Shown: positions 7,809 to 15,129, counted from the first letter of the stretch. The stretch: 15,430 bases of DNA from Verrucomicrobiales bacterium (GCA_002705125.1 PAHQ01000017.1:9197-24626), one strand, 5' to 3'. Translations and numbers: made by a program. Notes: generated from the sequence alone by a model not told the origin.

Positions 7809-8003
7809 TTATTTATTTTTTTGATCTTCATGCTCTTCTTTCAGGGCCTTTTGACCTTTTTCACCGAGCTCGACGAGTTTATCGCTAAGTTTTCCTAACC
7901 ATCTTTTGGCTATGGGTTTTGATGCTTTAATAACTGAGTCACTCTCACGCTTAGCATATTCAAGAATTTTTTCTGTCTCTTCAGCGATTTTTTTTTTATC
8001 CAT
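7809..8003 (-). CDS. Small charged helical protein, unknown
   Basis: A 64-residue product, rich in Lys and Glu, that should be wholly alpha-helical ('EETEKILEYAKRESDSVIK', 'LSDKLVELGEKGQKALKEEHEDQ'). There is no signal peptide or membrane segment, so it should be cytoplasmic. I do not recognise a family. Support for it being real: it fills the gap with consistent amphipathic helix composition and ends 4 bp from the convergent lipoprotein gene, as other genes here do. Against: it is short, and no Shine-Dalgarno is seen. Codons 3-6 lie in a run of ten A residues (coding strand), a possible slippage site. It could act as a small regulator, but nothing shows that directly. Confidence 0.5.
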   Translation of the reverse strand: MDKKKIAEETEKILEYAKRESDSVIKASKPIAKRWLGKLSDKLVELGEKGQKALKEEHEDQKNK

Positions 8004-8104
8004 AATTATAGATTTTCAGATATCATGATTATTTCTAATGATGAGGAATATAATTAAATCTTAAATTTGATTTTTTTTCAAAAAAAATTACGAATATTCT
8101 TTGT

Positions 8105-8143
8105 AAAGGATGATATTTTATGGACCTCATTAAGGTTTTATAA
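8105..8143 (+). promoter_or_regulatory. Seven-codon leader ORF with strong Shine-Dalgarno ahead of the sigma gene
   Basis: AAAGGA (8105-8110) lies nine bases before ATG at 8120. That ATG opens a frame encoding MDLIKVL and stopping at TAA 8141-8143, three bases before the sigma ATG at 8147 and in the same frame. The sigma ATG has no Shine-Dalgarno at a usable distance. Ribosomes loaded on the mini-ORF could stop and reinitiate, coupling sigma synthesis to its translation. This is inference from spacing; chance is possible. Confidence 0.4.
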
Positions 8144-8146
8144 AAA

Positions 8147-8671
8147 ATGGATAAGACTGCAGAGTTCGTGAAATTATGGACCCAGTATCATAGGGATGTG
8201 GAGAGGTACGTCTTTTCAATGCACCCTAGGTCATCTGACGTCAAAGAGATCGTTCAAGAAGTCTCTGTCAGGTTGTGGGAAAAGTGGGAAAGTTATGATC
8301 AGGAAAGACCCTTCTTGCCTTGGGCCATGAGATTCGCTTTTCTACAGGTTCTTAAATGGAGGCAGAGTAAAGCAAGGGATAGGTTGGTTTTTTCTGATGA
8401 CCTTTTGGATCAAATAAATGCAACAAATGATTACGAGGAGCCGTTAATGGAAGCTCGACGTAAGGCGCTATCATCATGCTTAGAAAAACTTGATTCAGAT
8501 GATCGTAGATTGGTTGAAATGAGATATGGAAGGCACGGAGCGATTAAAGAAGAAGCCAGCAAGACTGGTGTAAAAATGCATAAGCTTTATTATGCATTAG
8601 AAAGAATTCGCATACAGCTATTAAACTGTATAGAACTTAAACTTCAAAGGAGTGGATTAACGGATGTCTAG
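8147..8671 (+). CDS. ECF-type RNA polymerase sigma factor (Rhodopirellula/Verrucomicrobium type)
   Basis: At 174 residues this has the length of an ECF sigma factor with only regions 2 and 4. Region 2 (about 15-80) includes 'DVKEIVQEVSVRLWEKWESYD' for core binding and 'PFLPWAMRFAFLQVLKWRQSKAR' for -10 recognition. Region 4 (about 110-165) includes 'LEKLDSDDRRLVEMRYG' and the helix-turn-helix 'IKEEASKTGVKMHKLYYALERIR' that reads the -35. The form fits the PVC-specific ECF group (TIGR02989-like). It directs RNA polymerase to a regulon unknown here. Its last 8 bases overlap the FecR-like gene, so the two are translationally coupled, and that protein is the likely regulator. No GGAAC-type ECF promoter was found just upstream, so autoregulation is not evident. 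Confidence 0.93.
   Translation: MDKTAEFVKLWTQYHRDVERYVFSMHPRSSDVKEIVQEVSVRLWEKWESYDQERPFLPWAMRFAFLQVLKWRQSKARDRLVFSDDLLDQINATNDYEEPLMEARRKALSSCLEKLDSDDRRLVEMRYGRHGAIKEEASKTGVKMHKLYYALERIRIQLLNCIELKLQRSGLTDV
8646..8652 (+). promoter_or_regulatory. Ribosome-binding site of the FecR-like gene
   Basis: AAAGGAG lies inside the 3' end of the sigma gene, 11 bases before the ATG at 8664. It is one of few clear Shine-Dalgarno sequences in the window and supports that ATG as the start despite the 8-nt overlap. The spacing is slightly long. Confidence 0.5.
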
Positions 8672-10064
8672 CGAACAACTAAAAGTTTTACATGATCTTC
8701 TTTCACGGCTTGTTGATGAATCTATAAGCCCTGAAGAGATTACTAATCTTGAAAGATTATTAGAACATAATCAAGAAGCTCAAAAAGTTTATCTTCATTA
8801 TTTAGCTCTTCATCATGACCTTCAGAATGAAAATCGAGTTGAACTTTCATTTAATGAAAAGAAGCGTGAAAATGTAAGTAGATTAGCATGGGTTGCAGCG
8901 ATGATAATCTTGTGCGCTACTGTATTTTTTTACGTATCAAATAATTTTGATTCTAATGAAAAAGATAATGGTAATCTTTTTCTAGCTGAAGTGATTGCTT
9001 ATGATGGCCTAATAGAATGGAAAGATTCAAAGACTGGTAATGATAAGAAGTTCAAAGTTGGTGAAAAATTAACTTCGGGTAGATTAGAGGGTTTATCCGC
9101 TAATTCATGGGCAGAGATAAAGTTTAAAGATGATACAAAGGTAATCGTTTCGGGAGTTTCTGAGCTCATACTATCTGATAATGATGGAGCTAAGATGCTG
9201 AATCTGATTAGGGGAGACCTTTCTGTAGATGCCAATCCTCAACCAAAAGACAAGCCGATGAAGATAATTTCACCAGGTGCCAGAGCTGAGGTTTTGGGTA
9301 CGCAGTTCAATGTTGTTGCTAGTGCCGATTCTACTAGGTATGTGGTTAATGAGGGATTAGTTCGAGTGCGTAGGACTCATGACGGTAGCGTTCAGGAAGT
9401 GCCTGCTAATCATTATGTGATTGCTAGATTAAATAATTCTGATGAGTTTAAATCCAAGCCTCGCATAGACTCGCAAAAGGAGTGGTCTAGTGAATTTCCT
9501 CGTGACGTTCGTAGGGGAAGGTTGATTCAATCTAATAAAATTACTTCGCTTAATCCTGCTATTAAAATTTTGAGCGATTTCAGTCCCGCAGCCCAACGTT
9601 TTTTAGCCCCTTATAGTTTGCGGACCAAGCCGTGCTTATGGTTAGAAAAAGGCAGAAAGCCTGAGCTGCATTTTTCTGTTAATATTGGTGTTTCTGCCAC
9701 TGCAGATAGTCCTATTGTTTTGGATGACGGTGCCGTCTTTAAAATTCGCGGTTCAATTGATAGGTCAATGTTTGGAGTGGATGATTCCAATTATTTTCTG
9801 ATGGGTCTTACCTCGAATCTCGCTAATGGAGGTTTTGCAGGAAAATTTGTCACAAAAGAGACAGTCAAATTTGACCCCAATCATAATGAAAATACATTTG
9901 AGGTTAAAATTCCAATCGAAGATTTTTGGAAAATTCAAAAAGGAAACCAATCTGATAAGCTCATTCAAACATCATCTGCAGGGCTTGAGTTATTTGATAT
10001 ATGGTTTTTAACTTACCAAAATATTGGATTGGAAATATTTAACGTGGATATTATTATTAAGTGA
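8664..10064 (+). CDS. FecR-domain membrane protein, likely anti-sigma or sigma regulator
   Basis: A 466-residue protein. The cytoplasmic N-terminus (1-70, 'LLSRLVDESISPEEITNLERLLE', 'VYLHYLALHHDL') is helical and is the likely sigma-binding part. It lacks the HxxxCxxC of zinc anti-sigma factors. One transmembrane helix covers about 74-91. The FecR domain (about 145-240) has 'AEIKFKDDTKVIVSG', 'LNLIRGDLSVDA' and 'ISPGARAEVLGTQFNVV'. Residues about 285-466 form a beta-rich periplasmic domain I cannot name. FecR-type proteins sense signals outside the inner membrane and control their partner sigma factor; that role here is inferred from adjacency and shared translation. The TGA stop shares one base with the next ATG (TGATG), so the genes are coupled. 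Confidence 0.88.
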   Translation: MSSEQLKVLHDLLSRLVDESISPEEITNLERLLEHNQEAQKVYLHYLALHHDLQNENRVELSFNEKKRENVSRLAWVAAMIILCATVFFYVSNNFDSNEKDNGNLFLAEVIAYDGLIEWKDSKTGNDKKFKVGEKLTSGRLEGLSANSWAEIKFKDDTKVIVSGVSELILSDNDGAKMLNLIRGDLSVDANPQPKDKPMKIISPGARAEVLGTQFNVVASADSTRYVVNEGLVRVRRTHDGSVQEVPANHYVIARLNNSDEFKSKPRIDSQKEWSSEFPRDVRRGRLIQSNKITSLNPAIKILSDFSPAAQRFLAPYSLRTKPCLWLEKGRKPELHFSVNIGVSATADSPIVLDDGAVFKIRGSIDRSMFGVDDSNYFLMGLTSNLANGGFAGKFVTKETVKFDPNHNENTFEVKIPIEDFWKIQKGNQSDKLIQTSSAGLELFDIWFLTYQNIGLEIFNVDIIIK

Positions 10065-11374
10065 TGAAAAAAAGTCTAAAAGTTCATGGAGCCTGGTTAG
10101 GAATTTCAGCGATTGCGTTTGTCATCGGATTTAAGTTTTTCCCCTCAGCGAATGAAACTAATTCTATTAGCAAAAGCACGTCTCAAAGCGAATTTATTGA
10201 AGGAAATAATGGAACCGACAAAGTTGCCGGAGGATTGTCTGGGAAGAAGCAAGCTGCTAATGACAGTCTCGATACGAAATCTCAAGACTCACTAAATCAG
10301 CTCAGTGACCTCGACATTGAAACGCTTGGGCAAAAACTTCAAAGCTCAACAAATCCCATAGATAGGAGGCTTGCGTTTTCTCAGCTTCTTGAAGGGTTGA
10401 CTGCTGAGAATGCATTACTCATTAGGGAGCAGATTAAAGGGTTTGACCCAAATAGTGCTGAGTTTAAGGAGTTTCATTATGCATGGGGCGCGGTTGGAGG
10501 AACCGAAGCAATTATGTTTGGTGTTGATACTGTCGAGCCGGATATGCAACCTGCATTATCTGGTTGGGCAAGTTCTGACCCCCAAAAAGCGATCGCTTGG
10601 TTCGAAGGCTTGGACATGGAAAATGATTCTAGCTTTGATCCCTTACTTAAGGACCGCAAAATGAAAGCAGAAGATCTTCGTAATCATCTTATGAGTGGAC
10701 TCGTTCAAGGATTATCAAACTCTGATCCCGATCTTGCAATTGACTATGTTAAGCAGGTTCTTGATTCTGGAAATAGAGCAGGATATGGACTTATGCATGC
10801 ACCTATTTCTGCGATGATTCAGAGTAGTGAGCCATTAGATGCCGCTCAGTGGGCGAGTCAACTTGAAGATGGTCCTATTAGGAATATGGCGATGAGCCGT
10901 ACCGCAGACAACTATGCAAAGAAAGATTTTGAAGCGGCCAAAGAGTGGGCTGAATCTATGGGATCTAATAATGGAGTTGAGCGAGTCATTGACCCAGTTA
11001 CGAGAAATTGGGCATCAAGAGATCCTGAGTCTGCACTGGAGTGGGTTTCTACATTACCTGAGGGTGATGCACAACATTCAGGTACTGCCGCTGCATTGAG
11101 CCAGTGGGCTGGAAAAGATCCCACAGCTGCCAGTGACTATCTTGCAGATATGAGTGATTCTCCAATGAGGAATGCTGCTATTTCTGGATTCAGTAATCGT
11201 TTAGTCTGGGAGAACCCTCAGGCAGCTATGACCTGGGCCTCATCCATATCAGGTAATGAACAATTACGGAACGATGTTATGTCAAGAGTAGGAAAATCTT
11301 GGCAGCGCAAAGACCCCAAAGGAGCCGCGGCTTGGAGCGCTGAAAATCCTGGCGTCATTCCTGAAGGTAAATAG
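10064..11374 (+). CDS. Membrane-anchored W-x-x-x-DP repeat protein, paralogue 1
   Basis: The start is ATG 10064 (TGATG junction with the FecR gene); the GTG just before it is less likely. The product is 436 residues with an N-terminal helix (about 9-26) that anchors or exports it, then a Ser/Asn/Lys-rich linker to about residue 75. Conserved block: 'NPIDRRLAFSQLLEGL' (97-112) and 'FHYAWGA' (137-143). From about 168 a helical repeat of about 32 residues recurs, with W/Y at 168, 284, 316, 348, 382 and 413, each followed by x-x-x-D/N-P/F, then A and W/Y ('WASRDPESALEWVSTLP', 'WAGKDPTAASDYLADM'). The array predicts a helical solenoid, probably periplasmic. I know no function; such repeats are common in verrucomicrobial genomes. 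The paralogue follows 7 bases downstream. Confidence 0.85.
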   Translation: MKKSLKVHGAWLGISAIAFVIGFKFFPSANETNSISKSTSQSEFIEGNNGTDKVAGGLSGKKQAANDSLDTKSQDSLNQLSDLDIETLGQKLQSSTNPIDRRLAFSQLLEGLTAENALLIREQIKGFDPNSAEFKEFHYAWGAVGGTEAIMFGVDTVEPDMQPALSGWASSDPQKAIAWFEGLDMENDSSFDPLLKDRKMKAEDLRNHLMSGLVQGLSNSDPDLAIDYVKQVLDSGNRAGYGLMHAPISAMIQSSEPLDAAQWASQLEDGPIRNMAMSRTADNYAKKDFEAAKEWAESMGSNNGVERVIDPVTRNWASRDPESALEWVSTLPEGDAQHSGTAAALSQWAGKDPTAASDYLADMSDSPMRNAAISGFSNRLVWENPQAAMTWASSISGNEQLRNDVMSRVGKSWQRKDPKGAAAWSAENPGVIPEGK

Positions 11375-11381
11375 TATAGTC

Positions 11382-12779
11382 ATGGGAAAATATAGGAAAT
11401 TTCTTGTACATTCCTTTTGGGTTTTAAATACGGTTGTTGCTTTTTTGCTTGGTGTAGAGCTCGGCACTAATTCTATCTCTGAAAATTTTGTTGAGTCTTA
11501 TAACCAGGCTAGTGAACGTTCTAAGAATTCAAATGGTTTATCATTATCTTTTAGAAGGACTGAAATAAATTTACCTCAGGACGAAAAAACTATTACTGAT
11601 AAGACCAATCAATTAGAAGTTATTCCTAAGGGGCTAGCAGGCAGAGTGAAGAGTCCCTCTTCTTCGGTTGAAAATAAATCCATTTATGATAGTCCTTCGA
11701 ATAGAGCCCCTCTTAGTAAGGCAGAGATTAAATCGCTCGTTGATTTAGCCGTTAAATCCTCTGATCCCATCGAAAGAAGAAAAGCCTTTGATAGAATTCT
11801 TGAGGAGATCAAATCAGAATCATTCACCTATGAGCAGGCCATGAATATTCGTTCGGCTATGCATCATGGAGGTGCTAACGGTGACCAGTGGAAAACTTTT
11901 GATTATGCTTGGGGAGCTAATGATCCGGCATCAGCAGTTGCTGAAATTGATAATATTCCAGAGCAATACCGCCGCGGATTTACGAGTAACATGCTTCCTG
12001 GCCTTGCAAGTGTTGAGCCAAAGACAGCGATTGGAATCGTTGAGGCTATGGAGGGAGAAATGCGAAAGCAGATGACAGGTCGATTGATTGAGGGGTTAGC
12101 GGATTATGATGTTAATTTTGCCACTGACTATGTAATAGAAATGGCTGAAAACGGGGACCCTAACATCGCTCAACATATGAAAAGACTTGCCAAAGAAGTT
12201 TTGGAAACCACTGGGTTAGAAGGTGGGCTTGATTGGGTTGAGGGTCTAGAAGAAGGGGCCTTGCAAGCATCGGCTTTGAGGGGTGTTGCTAACGAATATG
12301 CTAACGATCAGCCTGAGCAGGCAGCTAAATGGGCGGAGCAATTCATTGATAGTGATCAGAATTCAAGAATGTTTGGTGAAATTGTCAGAGAATGGGGTGA
12401 CCAAGAGGCAGCCTCTGCTTGGGTGGATTCCCTCGAGCCTAGTCAGGGGCAAAGAGATGCAATCAGTGCTGTTTATGGATTTAAAGGTGCCAAAACTCCA
12501 GAAAAAGCACTTCAAGAAATTCAATCGATGCCTCAGTCAGCTGACAAAGATTATGCATTGAATGGTTTCATCAGTGGGCTTGCTGGACAGGATGGAGAGG
12601 CGGCAGTGGCATGGGCGGCTGAGATTAACATGCCAGGTATGAGGGAGTCAGCCATGGTTCGTGCTGCAAAACAATATTACAAACAGGACAGTTCAGCCAC
12701 TCAAGAATGGTTTGTCGCAAGTGGTCTTCCTGTGGAAGCGTGGTATCAGATCTCGGGCACTACGCCAAAATTGGATTGA
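11382..12779 (+). CDS. Membrane-anchored repeat protein, paralogue 2
   Basis: A 465-residue protein with an N-terminal hydrophobic segment at about 8-28 ('VHSFWVLNTVVAFLLGVEL') and a linker rich in Ser, Asn, Lys and Glu to about residue 110. It matches its upstream neighbour in 'DPIERRKAFDRILEEI' (128-143) and 'FDYAWGAND' (173-181). Repeats then run to about 445: 'GLASVEPKTAIGIVEAM', 'YANDQPEQAAKWAEQF' (306-321), 'WGDQEAASAWVDSLEP' (338-353), 'GAKTPEKALQEIQSMP' (369-384) and 'LAGQDGEAAVAWAAEI' (400-415). The repeats are more divergent than in paralogue 1, with fewer strict DP pairs. It is the last gene of the sigma/FecR operon. No catalytic motif is seen. A binding or scaffold role is inferred from the solenoid form. 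Confidence 0.85.
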   Translation: MGKYRKFLVHSFWVLNTVVAFLLGVELGTNSISENFVESYNQASERSKNSNGLSLSFRRTEINLPQDEKTITDKTNQLEVIPKGLAGRVKSPSSSVENKSIYDSPSNRAPLSKAEIKSLVDLAVKSSDPIERRKAFDRILEEIKSESFTYEQAMNIRSAMHHGGANGDQWKTFDYAWGANDPASAVAEIDNIPEQYRRGFTSNMLPGLASVEPKTAIGIVEAMEGEMRKQMTGRLIEGLADYDVNFATDYVIEMAENGDPNIAQHMKRLAKEVLETTGLEGGLDWVEGLEEGALQASALRGVANEYANDQPEQAAKWAEQFIDSDQNSRMFGEIVREWGDQEAASAWVDSLEPSQGQRDAISAVYGFKGAKTPEKALQEIQSMPQSADKDYALNGFISGLAGQDGEAAVAWAAEINMPGMRESAMVRAAKQYYKQDSSATQEWFVASGLPVEAWYQISGTTPKLD

Positions 12780-12883
12780 TAATTGTAATAATCTAAAATC
12801 CAAGAAGTTAGTAATCTCCTTTTTTCTGGTTTTGTTATTCAACATCGATTCTATCAATACTGACCAAGGAATTTATCGATTAT

Positions 12884-12898
12884 AAAAAAAGTTTTTTT
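12884..12898. other. A7-G-T7 inverted homopolymer downstream of the repeat-protein operon
   Basis: A7 (12884-12890), G, then T7 (12892-12898; the T-run continues one base further) sits 105 bases past the last operon gene. A similar T8-C-A8 tract lies at 8071-8087, upstream of the operon. With no GC pairs and a one-base centre, neither is a good intrinsic terminator. Both may bend DNA. The rest of 12780-12985 holds nothing I can support. Confidence 0.3.
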
Positions 12899-12985
12899 TA
12901 TTTATTGTATAACTAATTAAAAGAAGGGGAGTGACGATTAAAACATATGAAGAATTCAATTTCCCTAGCATAAATATTCAAGGAC

Positions 12986-14110
12986 ATGGAACAGATAAAA
13001 AAATTATTTGAAAAAAGTAATGTGCATGCTGCAAAACTATGGGGAGCTAATCTTAAGAATGGTGACGAATGGAAATTATCATTTAATTATTCTCAAAGTG
13101 ATGATGAAATTTTCAGGATAGCTTCTATGACCAAGGTCATAACAACAATTGCTTCACTGCAGCTCGTTGAAAAAAGTAAATTGAGTCTGGATGAGCCTCT
13201 CCATCAAATTTTTCCAGATATTGCTAAGATTGCAGTCCTCGATGAAAATGGAAAGCCGCAAGGCTCGGATTCAGAGATTACTTTAAAACATCTTTTGACG
13301 CATACTTCTGGTTTTGCTTATCCATTTACTAGTGATAAGCTCGACCATTTTTTAGATAGGCCTCGTGGTCCAGCAAACCCTCGAGAGTTTCTAGTCTGGC
13401 CTAGAGTTTTTGAGGCGGATCAAGGTTTTTGCTATGGTACTGGAATTGATTGGGTTGGGAAAGTTGTTGAGAAAGTCTCTGGGAAGAGTCTAGAAGATTA
13501 TTTTCGTGAGAATATCACAGGACCTTTGGGGATGAATTCAACCTGGTTTAATCCTCCCGAGGAAGTTCATGATAAGATTGTCGATTATTATGTTCGTGAT
13601 GGCGATGAATTCCAAATAGCAGGTCCAAGAATTCCAGAGCCGACTGAATTTCATGGAGGTGGTGGAGGGCTGTTCAGTTCTGCAAAAGATTACATGACAC
13701 TTTTGAAGTGCTTATACAATGGAGGCCAAATGGGTGAAGTGAGGATACTTAACAACGATACTGTGGACCTGATGTTTCAGGACCAGTTACCTGATAGTAT
13801 TTACATAGGGATGACTGATGCTCCGGAGGAACATAGCTGGTCAAATAATGGAGAATTCTGCCAGGATATGATTGGGGATCAATGGGGCTTAGGTTGGGGC
13901 CTTGAATCTGAAAAAACAATGGGAGTGAGATCGGCAGGAACGGCTTACTGGGCAGGTATCTTTAATACATATTTCACATTAGATCGGGAAAATGGCTTAG
14001 CGGTTCTTTATTTTAGTCAATTCCTTCCCTTTGATGATCAAGAGGCCTATGAAATTTACAGAACATTTGAGGAAGAGGTCTACTTTCAGTCATCTAAAGA
14101 TAGATGTTAA
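12986..14110 (+). CDS. Serine hydrolase, class C beta-lactamase/esterase fold
   Basis: At 374 residues it fits the beta-lactamase-related (PF00144-type) family. The catalytic S-x-x-K is Ser47-Met-Thr-Lys50 in 'FRIASMTKVIT'. Tyr150 in 'FCYGTGIDWVG' sits where the Y-x-N motif is expected. 'LKHLLTHTSGFAYPF' (100-114), 'GPLGMNSTWFNP' (179-190), 'HGGGGGLFSSAKDYMTLL' (223-240) and 'AGTAYWAGIFNTYF' (317-330, third-motif region) are all typical. No signal peptide is seen and an in-frame TAA lies 15 nt upstream of the ATG, so it may act in the cytoplasm, which suggests an esterase or peptidase rather than antibiotic resistance. Substrate unknown. An AAGGA ends one base before the ATG, too close to be a normal ribosome site. 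The stop shares TTAA (14107-14110) with the convergent gene. Confidence 0.92.
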   Translation: MEQIKKLFEKSNVHAAKLWGANLKNGDEWKLSFNYSQSDDEIFRIASMTKVITTIASLQLVEKSKLSLDEPLHQIFPDIAKIAVLDENGKPQGSDSEITLKHLLTHTSGFAYPFTSDKLDHFLDRPRGPANPREFLVWPRVFEADQGFCYGTGIDWVGKVVEKVSGKSLEDYFRENITGPLGMNSTWFNPPEEVHDKIVDYYVRDGDEFQIAGPRIPEPTEFHGGGGGLFSSAKDYMTLLKCLYNGGQMGEVRILNNDTVDLMFQDQLPDSIYIGMTDAPEEHSWSNNGEFCQDMIGDQWGLGWGLESEKTMGVRSAGTAYWAGIFNTYFTLDRENGLAVLYFSQFLPFDDQEAYEIYRTFEEEVYFQSSKDRC

Positions 14111-15129
14111 TCCTTTATTCTTTTATCAAACAACTCGAGCTGATCTGATTTAAAAAGTGACCAAGCAGTCCTTCCTTCTCTCCTCAAGTCAGCGGCAAAT
14201 CGCTCAGTGAAACCATGCACAGTATAAACAGTTTTTGGGTTAACTTTTTCTACAAAGGTGATGAGTTGTTGATAGTCTGCATGATCAGATAAGGGAAAGA
14301 CTTCATCAACCTTGTAACGATACTTCGCGCTTTCATCAATACCCCAACCACTTATCATGGCCGTTCTTTTATTTTTTAACTTACTCAGAAACTTTAACTT
14401 ACCAGCACTGGGAGGGCATATAACTACGTGTTCTGATAATGAGCTTGATGTAGAAAGTTGGAGAGAATTAGGCATTACGATTCCAATTTCACGACATGCT
14501 TCATTCATATCAAAAATAGATTTGTGGGTTAATATAGGAATATCTTTTTCACCTATGATACATGAAACTTCTTGTGCCTTACCCAATGAGTAACAAAAAA
14601 TTATGGGAATTTGGTTATTCTTTAATGCCTCGTTTACAAAACTTAAGATCGCTTTTTCCGTGTCCTTCCTAGTTGGGAAATTATATTTAGGGTGACCAAA
14701 AGTTGTCTCCATTATAAGGGTTTCAGCAGTGCAATTAGATGCCGATTTACAAGTCCTTGAGGAATCAACTTTGAAATCTCCTGTGTATAACAATGTTGCC
14801 CCTGTTTTACGGTTTCTAATAAAAATCATTGATGATCCGACAATATGTCCAGCCGAGAATAATTGAATCTCAAATTGATCAAGTTGGAATGGTTGTCCTA
14901 TTTGAACGGGTGATAAAGATGATGATTTAACTCCGAAACGAGACTTTAGTAGATGTGCAGTTTCTGAGGAGCTAATGATGTTTTCTGATCTAGAGAAATG
15001 ATCGGCATGAGCATGAGAAATGTAGGCATTTTTTTTTCCACCTTTTGGATCTAACCATAAATCTAGTTCAGGTAAAAAAATATTACCTCTAATGGCTTCT
15101 ATTTTTATCACTGATTGTTTGATGCTCAT
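14107..15129 (-). CDS. Metallo-beta-lactamase/beta-CASP exonuclease, DNA-ligase-associated type
   Basis: A 340-residue nuclease. The metal site includes HAHADH (39-44), His95 in 'FSAGHIVGS', Asp118 in 'YTGDF', His283 in 'LSDHADY' and His305 in 'VHGF'. The beta-CASP insertion lies at about 170-250. 'TLIMETTFGHPKYNFPT' (137-153) and 'YSLGKAQE' (180-187) match the family often encoded with an ATP-dependent DNA ligase and an Lhr-type helicase in DNA-repair clusters. Neither partner is in this window. The fold cleaves DNA or RNA phosphodiester bonds, and RNA processing is the main alternative role. It is cytoplasmic. All main metal ligands are present, so it should be active. Its ATG at 15129 faces the DUF5989-like gene across 158 bases. 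Confidence 0.9.
   Translation of the reverse strand: MSIKQSVIKIEAIRGNIFLPELDLWLDPKGGKKNAYISHAHADHFSRSENIISSSETAHLLKSRFGVKSSSLSPVQIGQPFQLDQFEIQLFSAGHIVGSSMIFIRNRKTGATLLYTGDFKVDSSRTCKSASNCTAETLIMETTFGHPKYNFPTRKDTEKAILSFVNEALKNNQIPIIFCYSLGKAQEVSCIIGEKDIPILTHKSIFDMNEACREIGIVMPNSLQLSTSSSLSEHVVICPPSAGKLKFLSKLKNKRTAMISGWGIDESAKYRYKVDEVFPLSDHADYQQLITFVEKVNPKTVYTVHGFTERFAADLRREGRTAWSLFKSDQLELFDKRIKD

Noticed and set aside
10061..10063. GTG start for repeat paralogue 1
   Set aside because: ATG follows at once (10064) and gives the usual TGATG coupling with the FecR stop.
12661..12885. Plus-strand open frame of 74 codons at the end of paralogue 2
   Set aside because: Most of it overlaps the repeat protein in another frame, and the tail past 12779 has a short hydrophobic stretch but no start or family support of its own.
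12884..12899. Intrinsic terminator after the repeat-protein operon
   Set aside because: The A7/T7 arms have a one-base centre and no GC pairs, so the hairpin would be too weak; it is listed only as a tract.
12947..12973. Eight-codon mini-ORF (MKNSISLA) before the serine hydrolase
   Set aside because: It is in frame and ends 12 bases before the gene, but the nearest Shine-Dalgarno (AAGGGGAG, 12924-12931) is about 15 bases from its ATG, so support is weaker than at 8120.
12986..14110. Antibiotic-resistance beta-lactamase
   Set aside because: There is no signal peptide, the Y-x-N position reads YGT and the third motif is not KTG; it belongs to the broad serine hydrolase family.
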